Positions 1 through 5,885 of a stretch of 7,539 bases of DNA are shown piece by piece. A model generated the notes under the pieces. The model worked only from the letters and a program-made list of their open reading frames with translations. It was not told the DNA's origin and did no database searches. The stretch is from DAOTZS01 sp034434335 (lineage in GTDB: Bacteria; Chloroflexota; Anaerolineae; CG2-30-64-16). Position 1 is the first letter of the stretch, and each line of letters begins with the position of its first letter. The position numbers and the translations under genes were made by a program. Location of the stretch: positions 1 to 7,539 of the forward strand of contig DAOTZS010000126.1 of NCBI GenBank assembly GCA_034434335.1. The letters are read 5' to 3'.

Positions 1-204
1 GGGTATGGGTTGGCCGAGCGTTGGGCAAAGCGTTATCAGAAGCAAAGCGGCATCGCTGTGCCAGCCTGGTTCAGGGCCTTGCGGGCCGATGACAGCATGG
101 GAGCCTTTGTGGCTGCAGTGTCGGCCAGCCATGGATCATTCGGCAGCAGCGGGGCTGGTGGAGGGGCCGGTGCATCGGGAGGTGGTGCCTCGGGCGCCGG
201 GTGA
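1..204 (+). CDS. C-terminal fragment of a probable DUF2207 membrane protein
   Basis: The frame is open from the left edge to a TGA at 202-204, giving about 67 residues; the real start lies outside the window. The visible part opens with a basic, amphipathic stretch (LAERWAKRYQ), then a proline-tryptophan segment (AVPAWFRAL), and ends in a low-complexity Gly/Ser/Ala tail from about residue 47. This order (a helix of the form 'A..RWAKRF', a P-W motif, then a Ser and Gly-rich tail) is what I know from the C-termini of DUF2207 membrane proteins, whose function is unknown. The N-terminal domain and the membrane helices that would confirm this are missing. Any other exported or membrane protein with a glycine-rich tail is possible. 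The coding call is firmer than the family call. The downstream EF-G gene has its own promoter, so the two are probably not one operon. Confidence 0.55.
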   Translation, partial: GYGLAERWAKRYQKQSGIAVPAWFRALRADDSMGAFVAAVSASHGSFGSSGAGGGAGASGGGASGAG

Positions 205-245
205 CCGGCTGAAGCCTGTCCTACAGTGGCATCTGGGCGTTAGCT

Positions 246-274
246 TTGACAGCCCTGGGCTTTTTGCGTAGAAT
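246..274 (+). promoter_or_regulatory. Sigma70-type promoter of the EF-G-like gene
   Basis: A perfect -35 box TTGACA lies at 246-251. It is followed by a 17-bp spacer and a -10 box TAGAAT at 269-274, which matches the consensus at five of six positions. Transcription would start near 281, leaving a leader of roughly 20 nt that holds the purine-rich Shine-Dalgarno AGGAGG at 290-295. Position, spacing and both hexamers fit a strong housekeeping promoter. No operator is evident. Confidence 0.75.
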
Positions 275-299
275 TAGCTAGTTCATAAGAGGAGGAGTA

Positions 300-2381
300 A
301 TGGCAAACTATTCTACCGAGCAAATACGCAATGTGGTGCTGATCGGCCATAGCAGCTCTGGCAAGACAACCCTCGCCGAAGCCATGCTCTTTGATACAGG
401 GGCTACAACGCGCCGCGGGCGTGTCGAAGACGGCACGACAGTGTCAGATTGGGACGATGAGGCAATCCGCCGACGCATTTCTGTAGCTACCTCGGTGATA
501 CCTTGTGAGTGGCAGGGCACGAAGATCAATGTGCTGGACACTCCTGGCTTCATAGACTTCTTGGGCGAGGTGAAAGGCGCGATAGTTGCTGCTGACTCTG
601 CCCTGGTGCTCGTAGATGCGGTTGCGGGTGTTGAGGTGGGCACTGAGCTGGGATGGGGCTATCTGGACGAGCGCAAGCTGCCGCGTGCAGTTCTGGTCAA
701 CAAGATGGATCGCGAGAATGCCCATTTCCGGGGTGTGCTGGCTAATTTACGCAATACCTTTAGTGGCACCATTGTACCAGCTCAGCTTCCTGTTGGCGAG
801 GGCGCGGAATTCCGGGGCGTGATAGATCTGATAGCTATGAAGGCATACATGGGAGAGGCCGGCGCTGTAGCCGAAATCCCACCCCATATGGCCGATGAGG
901 TGGCAGAAGCTCGTCTGCAGCTTGTCGAAGCGGCTGCCGAAGGGGATGATGAACTGATTATGAAGTATCTGGACGGCGAGGACCTGACCTCCGAGGAGAT
1001 CTATCGGGGTCTGCGAGCCGGTATTATCAGTGGCAATATCATCCCGGTCTTCTGTTGCTCGGCCCTGAATAACGTCGGTGTGCGGGCGTTAATGAACGCT
1101 GTGACCGCCTTTATGCCTGCTCCTACTAATGTGGCCCCGCGTGTTGCTCAAAAGCCAGATGGCCAAGAGGTGCTGCTACCGGCTGATCCAGCAGGGCCTC
1201 TGGCCGCGTTTGTGTTCAAAACGGTGGCTGATCCCTATGTGGGCAAGATATCTTACTTTCGCGTGGTGTCCGGAGTGGTGCGCGGCGATATGCGGGTGTA
1301 CAGCATGCCCAGCGGCACCGAGGAACGGCTGAGCCAAATCTTCTGTCCCCGTGGCAAGGAGCAATTGCCGGCCAGTGAATTGTCGGCCGGCGATATCGGT
1401 GGCGTGGCAAAGCTGAGCAGCACTGGCACCAATAGCACCTTGTGTGAGAAGACAAATCCGCTGCTACTGCCCCGACCCGTTTACCCTGAGCCGCTGTTCT
1501 CGGTCGCCATCAGTCCAAAGACAAAAGCCGACGCGGCCAAGATGGGCCCTACCCTGGCCAAGGTGATCGAGGAGGATCCCACTCTGAGCTGGCGATTTGA
1601 GACCGGCACCAACGAGACGATCCTTTCCGGCATGGGTGAGGTCCACATTGACTTGGCCGTACGGCGTATGGAGACCAAGTTTGGCTTGGGCCTGACCACC
1701 TCCATCCCTAAGGTTCCTTATCGAGAGTCCATCACCCGTAGCGCGGCTGACTTCTATCGTCACAAGAAGCAGACTGGGGGCGCGGGGCAGTTCGCTGAGG
1801 TGCATATGGAGATCAAGCCCCTGCAGCGCGGTGCGGGATTTGAGTACGACACCAGTCGGGTGTTCGGGGGCGCGATTTCCAGTAACTTCTTCCCATCCAT
1901 CGAGAAAGGCATCCGGTCGGCCATGGAAGCCGGCCCGATAGCCGGGTATCCGGTGGTGGATGTGCGGTGCGAAGTATATGATGGTAAGATGCACCCGGTG
2001 GACTCTAAAGATATCGCGTTCCAGATCGCCGGCCGGGAAGTCTTCAAGAAAGTCTTCATGGCGGCTGGCCCGGTGCTACTGGAGCCGATTATGGATGTGC
2101 GGATCACCGTCCCTGAAGAGTACATGGGCGACATCATGAGCGACCTTAATACGCGGCGGGGTAGGGTTCAGGGCATGGAACAGGTCAAGGGCAAGGGTAT
2201 CATTACCGCTCAGGTGCCGCTGGCGGAGATGCAACGTTATGCTATAGACCTGCGCTCTATGACACAGGGACGCGGTGTCTACACTATGAGACTTTCACAC
2301 TACGAGCCGGTGCCCGCGCATATTGCCGAACAGGTAATTGCGCAAGCCAGGCGCGAACGGGTTGAATCGGCGGAGGAATAG
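300..2381 (+). CDS. Elongation factor G-like translational GTPase (EF-G-2 type)
   Basis: This is a 693-residue cytoplasmic GTPase with the full EF-G layout, expected to act on the ribosome. The G domain (about 1-280) shows the P-loop GHSSSGKT (16-23), DTPG (80-83), NKMD (134-137) and the SAL motif (254-256). Domain II follows at about 300-385, domain III at about 398-472, domain IV at about 473-595 with QTGGAGQF (491-498), and domain V at about 596-690. The P-loop, 'RRRIS' in switch I and 'DTPGFIDF' in place of the canonical 'DTPGHVDF' put it with the EF-G-like paralogues typified by Thermus thermophilus EF-G-2, not with housekeeping FusA. The histidine that promotes GTP hydrolysis in canonical EF-G is Phe84 here. 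The ATG at 300 is fixed by AGGAGG at 290-295. The gene stands alone behind a strong promoter, with no rpsL, rpsG or tuf nearby, which also suggests a paralogue. Its cellular role is not established; slow translocation or a ribosome-rescue-like function is only inference. Confidence 0.93.
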   Translation: MANYSTEQIRNVVLIGHSSSGKTTLAEAMLFDTGATTRRGRVEDGTTVSDWDDEAIRRRISVATSVIPCEWQGTKINVLDTPGFIDFLGEVKGAIVAADSALVLVDAVAGVEVGTELGWGYLDERKLPRAVLVNKMDRENAHFRGVLANLRNTFSGTIVPAQLPVGEGAEFRGVIDLIAMKAYMGEAGAVAEIPPHMADEVAEARLQLVEAAAEGDDELIMKYLDGEDLTSEEIYRGLRAGIISGNIIPVFCCSALNNVGVRALMNAVTAFMPAPTNVAPRVAQKPDGQEVLLPADPAGPLAAFVFKTVADPYVGKISYFRVVSGVVRGDMRVYSMPSGTEERLSQIFCPRGKEQLPASELSAGDIGGVAKLSSTGTNSTLCEKTNPLLLPRPVYPEPLFSVAISPKTKADAAKMGPTLAKVIEEDPTLSWRFETGTNETILSGMGEVHIDLAVRRMETKFGLGLTTSIPKVPYRESITRSAADFYRHKKQTGGAGQFAEVHMEIKPLQRGAGFEYDTSRVFGGAISSNFFPSIEKGIRSAMEAGPIAGYPVVDVRCEVYDGKMHPVDSKDIAFQIAGREVFKKVFMAAGPVLLEPIMDVRITVPEEYMGDIMSDLNTRRGRVQGMEQVKGKGIITAQVPLAEMQRYAIDLRSMTQGRGVYTMRLSHYEPVPAHIAEQVIAQARRERVESAEE

Positions 2382-2404
2382 GGGAGAAGGATTGGGGCTT
2401 TATT

Positions 2405-2440
2405 GCACGTGCGACGCGTGCTCAGATGCGTCGCACGTGC
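2405..2440. terminator. Convergent-gene hairpin, probable bidirectional terminator
   Basis: Arms 2405-2417 and 2428-2440 form a perfect 13-bp inverted repeat. It extends inward by a G-T and a T-A pair to leave a 6-nt loop at 2420-2425. It sits in the 63-bp gap between the stop of the EF-G-like gene and the stop of the minus-strand kinase gene, the expected place for a shared terminator. Neither side carries a strong T-run: GTGTTTAAGG follows on the plus strand and AATAAAG on the minus strand. It is therefore not a classical intrinsic terminator. It might work with weak U-tracts or mainly protect 3' ends. Confidence 0.65.
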
Positions 2441-2444
2441 GTGT

Positions 2445-4160
2445 TTAAGGATAAGCACGTGCCAGGGGCACATTTACCCGTACCAAAGTGCCCCGGCCAA
2501 GAGAAGGGATTGGTGAAATAACCTCTATCCGGCCCTCGATCAGCCGGGCGCGTTCCCGCATGTTCAGCAGACCAAAGCTGCCGCGCTGGCTGTAGCGCGC
2601 GTTGACCTCCTGGACATTGAACCCAACTCCATCGTCCTCTACCTCGACCTGTAACTCCTCTTCAGAGGTGCTCAGCCTGATATAAACATGCTGCGCGTTG
2701 GCATGCCTGGTGACGTTATTCAGAGCCTCCTGGATGATCACAAAAAGTGTACTGGCCACCTTATCATCAAGCTGTGCTTCGGGCAGGGCGCCTATGTCCA
2801 GGTTCACCTGGTAGGGGACCATGGCCCGGGTGCGTTCGACTAACTGGTTCAGGGCGGCGATCAGGCCATGGGTTTCCAGGACCAAAGGGCGCAAGCTGAA
2901 GAGAAGGCTGCGGACTTCTTGGTTGGCCTGCTGAGCCAGGCTCTCAAGGAAATTCAACTCTACTGCCATCCTGTCAGGCCCTTTAGTCAACTCGCGTCGG
3001 GCCATATCGATGTTCAGGATCATAGCAGAGAGGATTTGGGCGGGGCCGTCATGCAAGTCGCGAGCCAGCTCGTGGCGTACATTATCCTCAGCCGTGATAA
3101 TCCGATCACGCTCATCCCTTAGCGCGGTGTATAGGCGGGCGTTCTCGATAGCTGCCGCGATCAGGGGAGTCAGAATGCTCAACCATTGTACATCGCTTTC
3201 GGTGAAAGAGCTGCCGTCAGTTTTATTAATCACCTCCACGATGCCAATCGTCCTCCCCTTAACCTGCAGAGGTACGGCCAGGATAGAGCGGGTACGAAAA
3301 CCGCTCAGAGCATCCATCTGGGGGTAGAACCGCTCATCCTGAGTGACGTCTGGGATAATGAGGGGTGTACCGTGCATCGCCACCCAGCCGGCCACGCCTT
3401 TATCGAGCGGTATACGCTGTTCGCGCAACACATGTTCGGCTGGCCCTGCGGGCACCTTGAAAACTAATTCGCGGCGAGCCTCATCTACCAGGATGATCGA
3501 GCTGGCCTCTGCGCGCAAGACCTCTGTCACCCGTTCGGCACTCTGTTGCAGCACCAGGTCAAGATCGAGGGTAGAGGAGATTGCCTGGCCGACTTCATAA
3601 AGATGCCGGAAGCGCCTCAGGGTATCCTCAAGCTGTTGCAGGGAAGCCGCCTGGCGAGACACGATGCTGAATGCGCGGAGCGCGAGCTGAAGCTGGCTGA
3701 AGGCTTTAGCAAAGTCTTTTCCTTCCTCCCACCGATGAGGGGCAAGGGAAGGCTCCGTCCCGACAAACCTCAGCGCTAACAGGATACATGGGGGGCCTGG
3801 CAGCGGTTCACGTGCGATTGCCGCGGTATCATCGTCCACATGCCCTGGTTCAGCAGTTGCCACTATACATAACAGAGTGTCGGCAGCCAGGTGGTGTACA
3901 ACGGTGCCATCCTGCGGCGACAGGGCCATTTCATCTGCCCACTGGGTGAGAAAAGCCAGGGCATCTTCATCCAGCTCGCCCCACTGATGAGTACATGGGA
4001 TCGGCCCGCGAACCTGGAGCCAGCCTCCTGTGGCACCGGTGGCCTCCGCAAGCCAGCTCAGCGCCTGTTGCCAGTGAGAGCGGGGATCACTTCCGCGGGT
4101 GAGCTGATCAAAGTGCTTGACAAAGCTGGCTGCAGCTTCGACCAAGCGGTCAAGTGTCAT
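2445..4160 (-). CDS. Soluble GAF-domain sensor histidine kinase, NarL/DegS type
   Basis: This 571-residue kinase has no membrane segment, so it should sense a cytoplasmic signal. Residues about 30-165 look like a divergent GAF domain (WLAEATGATGGWLQV start, hydrophobic CILLALRF near the end). A helical linker follows (about 166-195), then a clear GAF domain (about 197-345, with the stretch GVAGWVAMHGTPLIIPDV). The HisKA_3 dimerisation domain is at about 358-428 with phospho-acceptor His370 in ARDLHDGPAQ. The HATPase_c domain is at about 460-568: N-box with Glu478, Asn481 and Asn482, G1 box DDGVGF (509-514), and G2 box GSFGLLNMRERA (527-538). This order is that of kinases that pair with LuxR/NarL-type response regulators. 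The ATG at 4160 is preceded by AGGAG (4171-4167) at 6 nt spacing. No response regulator lies on either side, as both neighbours face other ways, so the partner must be elsewhere. The signal is unknown. Confidence 0.93.
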   Translation of the reverse strand: MTLDRLVEAAASFVKHFDQLTRGSDPRSHWQQALSWLAEATGATGGWLQVRGPIPCTHQWGELDEDALAFLTQWADEMALSPQDGTVVHHLAADTLLCIVATAEPGHVDDDTAAIAREPLPGPPCILLALRFVGTEPSLAPHRWEEGKDFAKAFSQLQLALRAFSIVSRQAASLQQLEDTLRRFRHLYEVGQAISSTLDLDLVLQQSAERVTEVLRAEASSIILVDEARRELVFKVPAGPAEHVLREQRIPLDKGVAGWVAMHGTPLIIPDVTQDERFYPQMDALSGFRTRSILAVPLQVKGRTIGIVEVINKTDGSSFTESDVQWLSILTPLIAAAIENARLYTALRDERDRIITAEDNVRHELARDLHDGPAQILSAMILNIDMARRELTKGPDRMAVELNFLESLAQQANQEVRSLLFSLRPLVLETHGLIAALNQLVERTRAMVPYQVNLDIGALPEAQLDDKVASTLFVIIQEALNNVTRHANAQHVYIRLSTSEEELQVEVEDDGVGFNVQEVNARYSQRGSFGLLNMRERARLIEGRIEVISPIPSLGRGTLVRVNVPLARAYP

Positions 4161-4311
4161 GCCTTGCTCCTGTAGATACCGTGCTGAATTGTCGAGTTCT
4201 CAACAACCTGGCCTGGCACCAGAGCAGCCTATAGACGATGGCATCTCGGTCGGCAGTCGGTCTGCCCCAGGCGAATCCTTGGCCACCTTCGGGCTTCATA
4301 TATCGCCTCTC

Positions 4312-4319
4312 GCGCACAC
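4312..4319. repeat. Left target-site duplication (imperfect) of the MITE-like element
   Basis: GCGCACAC directly precedes the left terminal inverted repeat. The 8 bases directly after the right repeat (4509-4516) read ACGCACAC, so 7 of 8 match and the shared core is CGCACAC. This is the expected scar of a transposition that duplicates 8 bp, with one later mutation. Confidence 0.6.
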
Positions 4320-4353
4320 GTAACTATTCAGGCGTTTGAAATCGCCCCTCCTG

Positions 4354-4366
4354 GGCACTTCGTGCC
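4354..4366. repeat. Hairpin inside the MITE-like element (5-bp stem)
   Basis: GGCAC at 4354-4358 pairs with GTGCC at 4362-4366 across a 3-nt loop (TTC). It is immediately adjacent to the next, stronger hairpin. Confidence 0.5.
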
Positions 4367-4390
4367 GGGTGTCGGCCTCCGCCGACACCC
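4367..4390. repeat. Perfect 10-bp hairpin inside the MITE-like element
   Basis: GGGTGTCGGC at 4367-4376 and GCCGACACCC at 4381-4390 are perfect inverse complements around the 4-nt loop CTCC. No T-run follows, so I do not read it as an intrinsic terminator. Its core GTCGGC/GCCGAC is shared with the hairpin at 4410-4433. Confidence 0.75.
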
Positions 4391-4409
4391 TTCATGTATG
4401 CATCATGAG

Positions 4410-4433
4410 AGAGGTCGGCGAAGGCCGACCTCT
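4410..4433. repeat. Second perfect 10-bp hairpin inside the MITE-like element
   Basis: AGAGGTCGGC at 4410-4419 and GCCGACCTCT at 4424-4433 are perfect inverse complements around the loop GAAG. The stem length, 4-nt loop and GTCGGC/GCCGAC core match the hairpin at 4367-4390, as if one arose from the other or both were kept by the same structural need. Confidence 0.75.
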
Positions 4434-4508
4434 GGCCGCAGGCCCAAAAAGGGTGACGCCTCGGGCGAGCCCCCGGCGTGGCCCTTCCAGTCACTGCTGA
4501 ATAGTTAC

Positions 4509-4516
4509 ACGCACAC
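4509..4516. repeat. Right target-site duplication (imperfect) of the MITE-like element
   Basis: ACGCACAC follows the right terminal inverted repeat directly and matches GCGCACAC at 4312-4319 in 7 of 8 bases. Confidence 0.6.
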
Positions 4517-4543
4517 TATATCACATCTACCCAGAGGCGGCAA

Positions 4544-4563
4544 CCTGCGCAGAAACCCGCAGG
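4544..4563. repeat. Short inverted repeat upstream of the DUF362 promoter
   Basis: CCTGCG at 4544-4549 and CGCAGG at 4558-4563 form a 6-bp stem around an 8-nt spacer. It lies about 34 bp upstream of the -35 box of the DUF362-PHP operon. A dimeric regulator could bind such a site, but the repeat is short enough to be chance in GC-rich DNA. Confidence 0.3.
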
Positions 4564-4596
4564 CCTGGTCATGAATGGCAGGAAGACCGGGTACTT

Positions 4597-4626
4597 TTGG
4601 ACAACATCTCCCGCTTACGATATACT
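4597..4626 (+). promoter_or_regulatory. Sigma70-type promoter of the DUF362-PHP operon
   Basis: The -35 box TTGGAC (4597-4602) and the -10 box TATACT (4621-4626) are separated by 18 bp; each matches the consensus at five of six positions. Transcription would start near 4633, giving a leader of about 38 nt before the ATG at 4671. The promoter lies outside the MITE-like element, so the insertion did not disrupt it. Confidence 0.65.
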
Positions 4627-4670
4627 GAGATTGTTTGATGGTGATGGTTACTTCTCCAGGGAGGTAAACG

Positions 4671-5885
4671 ATGATCCCGCGAAACTTTCCCGGCCGGGGT
4701 AAGGTTGCTGTACTGAAGACAACCCCTGCCACCGTGCTAGACGACATCGGCAAGCTGATGGATCTGGCGGGCTACCGGGCAGCATTGCCTCCAGACCGAG
4801 AGACTATCCTGAAGATCAACATCTCATGGCAAACCTGGTATCCGGCCTGTTCAAGCACACCCTGGCAGATTGAAGGTGTGATTCGCAAACTACAGGCTGA
4901 TGGGTATCAGAATCTCTCGGCAGCGCACAACAGGACTGTGGTGGTGGATGCGTATGTGGGTGAACGGAACAACAAGCATAAAGTGGTCGTAGAGCAATAC
5001 GGAGTGCGCAATATACACCTTTACGAGCCTGAAGTGCGTTGGGTACGTTATACCCCGAAAGCCCCTATGCTAGTCCTGGACAAGATCTTCCCGGAAGGCA
5101 TATTGCTGCCAGAGTATTTCTTCGGTAAGAATATAATTCATCTGCCCACGGTGAAGACGCACGTTTTCACTACCATCACGGGAGCTATGAAAAATGCCTT
5201 TGGCGGCTTGCTGAATGAGAAGCGCCACTGGACGCATGGGGTAATTCATGAGACGGTGGTGGATTTGCTGGCGATTCAGCAAGAGATCCATTCCGGCATT
5301 TTTGCAGTGATGGATGGGACCTTTGCTGGGGATGGGCCAGGGCCACGGGCCATGCGCTGGCACGAGAAAGACATCCTGCTGGCTTCGGCGGATCAGGTGG
5401 CCATAGATGCCATCTCGGCCAAGTTGCAGGGTTTTAACCCGCTGGATCTCAAATTTATCCGCCTGGCTCATGAGTTGGGCTTGGGTGTTGGCGACCCGCG
5501 GGAGATAGAGATTGTGGGCTATGACATCTCGGGCGAGAACTGGCGTTTTGTCCAGGAAGACACCTTTGCCAGCCGGGGGCAGAAACTGATCTACCACGGA
5601 GCCTTGAAACCGTTTGAGGGGCTCTTATTGCGCTCACCTCTGGTGCCATGGAGCTATTTTGCTTCCAACTTCTATCACAATGTGTACTGGTATCCCTTTG
5701 TGGGACGGCCCAGGGTACAAGCTGCCCTGCAGACCAAATGGGGCCAATTGTTCAAGAGCTATGGCGATGGTGAAGTAGTTATGCCGGGCATTGAGCCGCG
5801 TACTACTGTTATAGCCGGGTTGGCGGTGTTGGGTTTGCTGGTTGCTGGCGCGTGGTTGCTGAGGGGGAGACGCAGTGCGCATTGA
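4671..5885 (+). CDS. DUF362 domain protein with C-terminal membrane segment
   Basis: This 404-residue protein resembles the DUF362 family, whose function is not established. Family-like features are an early KINISW segment (48-53), the stretch HLPTVKTHVFTTITGAMKN (157-175), VMDGTFAGDGPGP (213-225) and the ILLASADQVAIDAISAKLQG helix (235-254). The ferredoxin-type cysteine clusters present in some DUF362 proteins are absent; I see only Cys60. Residues about 310-348 are rich in aromatics (WSYF, YWYPF). Residues about 378-397 form one hydrophobic segment followed by a basic tail RGRR, so the protein is probably held at the membrane by its C-terminus; there is no N-terminal signal peptide. The ATG is supported by AGGGAGG at 4658-4664. 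The gene is first in an operon and overlaps the PHP gene by 11 bp, which suggests linked function. The substrate is unknown. Confidence 0.87.
   Translation: MIPRNFPGRGKVAVLKTTPATVLDDIGKLMDLAGYRAALPPDRETILKINISWQTWYPACSSTPWQIEGVIRKLQADGYQNLSAAHNRTVVVDAYVGERNNKHKVVVEQYGVRNIHLYEPEVRWVRYTPKAPMLVLDKIFPEGILLPEYFFGKNIIHLPTVKTHVFTTITGAMKNAFGGLLNEKRHWTHGVIHETVVDLLAIQQEIHSGIFAVMDGTFAGDGPGPRAMRWHEKDILLASADQVAIDAISAKLQGFNPLDLKFIRLAHELGLGVGDPREIEIVGYDISGENWRFVQEDTFASRGQKLIYHGALKPFEGLLLRSPLVPWSYFASNFYHNVYWYPFVGRPRVQAALQTKWGQLFKSYGDGEVVMPGIEPRTTVIAGLAVLGLLVAGAWLLRGRRSAH

Larger units (their letters stand above)
4320..4508. mobile_element. 189-bp MITE-like element with GTAA-starting inverted repeats
   Basis: The element is bounded by a perfect 12-bp inverted repeat: GTAACTATTCAG at 4320-4331 and CTGAATAGTTAC at 4497-4508. 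Just outside lie 8-bp direct repeats matching at 7 positions. It has no room for a transposase and contains no credible gene, so it would need one supplied in trans. Terminal GTAA plus an 8-bp duplication is the known signature of the IS66 family, so an IS66-type parent is my best guess, but no transposase is here to confirm it. The interior is GC-rich and folds into consecutive hairpins at about 4354-4366, 4367-4390, 4410-4433 and 4434-4444, plus a weaker one at 4456-4479. This foldback-rich interior and the intergenic position are typical of bacterial MITEs. Confidence 0.68.
4161..4670. other. Divergent intergenic region between kinase and DUF362 genes
   Basis: No gene is supported in these 510 bases. 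The part next to the kinase (4161-4319) holds the kinase Shine-Dalgarno; I found no convincing sigma70 promoter for the kinase in it. The middle (4320-4508) is a MITE-like insertion with several hairpins. The right part (4509-4670) holds a 6-bp hairpin (4544-4563), a promoter (4597-4626) and the Shine-Dalgarno of the DUF362 gene (4658-4664). Short open frames across the region lack ribosome sites and cross the inverted repeats, so I do not call them. Confidence 0.7.

Noticed and set aside
251..265. AGCC-CTG-GGCT followed by TTTT, resembling an intrinsic terminator for the upstream gene
   Set aside because: The stem has only 4 bp with a 3-nt loop, and it lies between the -35 and -10 boxes of a near-consensus promoter, which explains the region better.
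1464..1994. 176-codon open frame on the minus strand
   Set aside because: It lies wholly inside the EF-G-like gene on the opposite strand, resembles no family I know, and is a shadow of GC-rich coding sequence.
4173..4203. Possible minus-strand promoter for the kinase (TTGAGA and TATCTA on the minus strand)
   Set aside because: The spacer is 19 bp, the boxes are weak, and the -10 box nearly abuts the Shine-Dalgarno, so transcription would start at or past the ribosome site.
4117..4323. 68-codon open frame across the kinase start
   Set aside because: It overlaps the kinase N-terminus on the other strand, ends at the MITE boundary and lacks a ribosome site.
4367..4433. Paired hairpins as tandem intrinsic terminators or a riboswitch
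   Set aside because: No T-run follows either stem, no gene ends here, and the terminal repeats and target duplication explain the region as a mobile element.
4362..4574. 70-codon open frame over the MITE-like element
   Set aside because: It runs through the two perfect hairpins and the right inverted repeat, lacks a ribosome site and has a low-complexity basic composition.
5070..5597. 175-codon open frame on the minus strand
   Set aside because: It is antisense to the conserved core of the DUF362 gene and has no recognisable domain.
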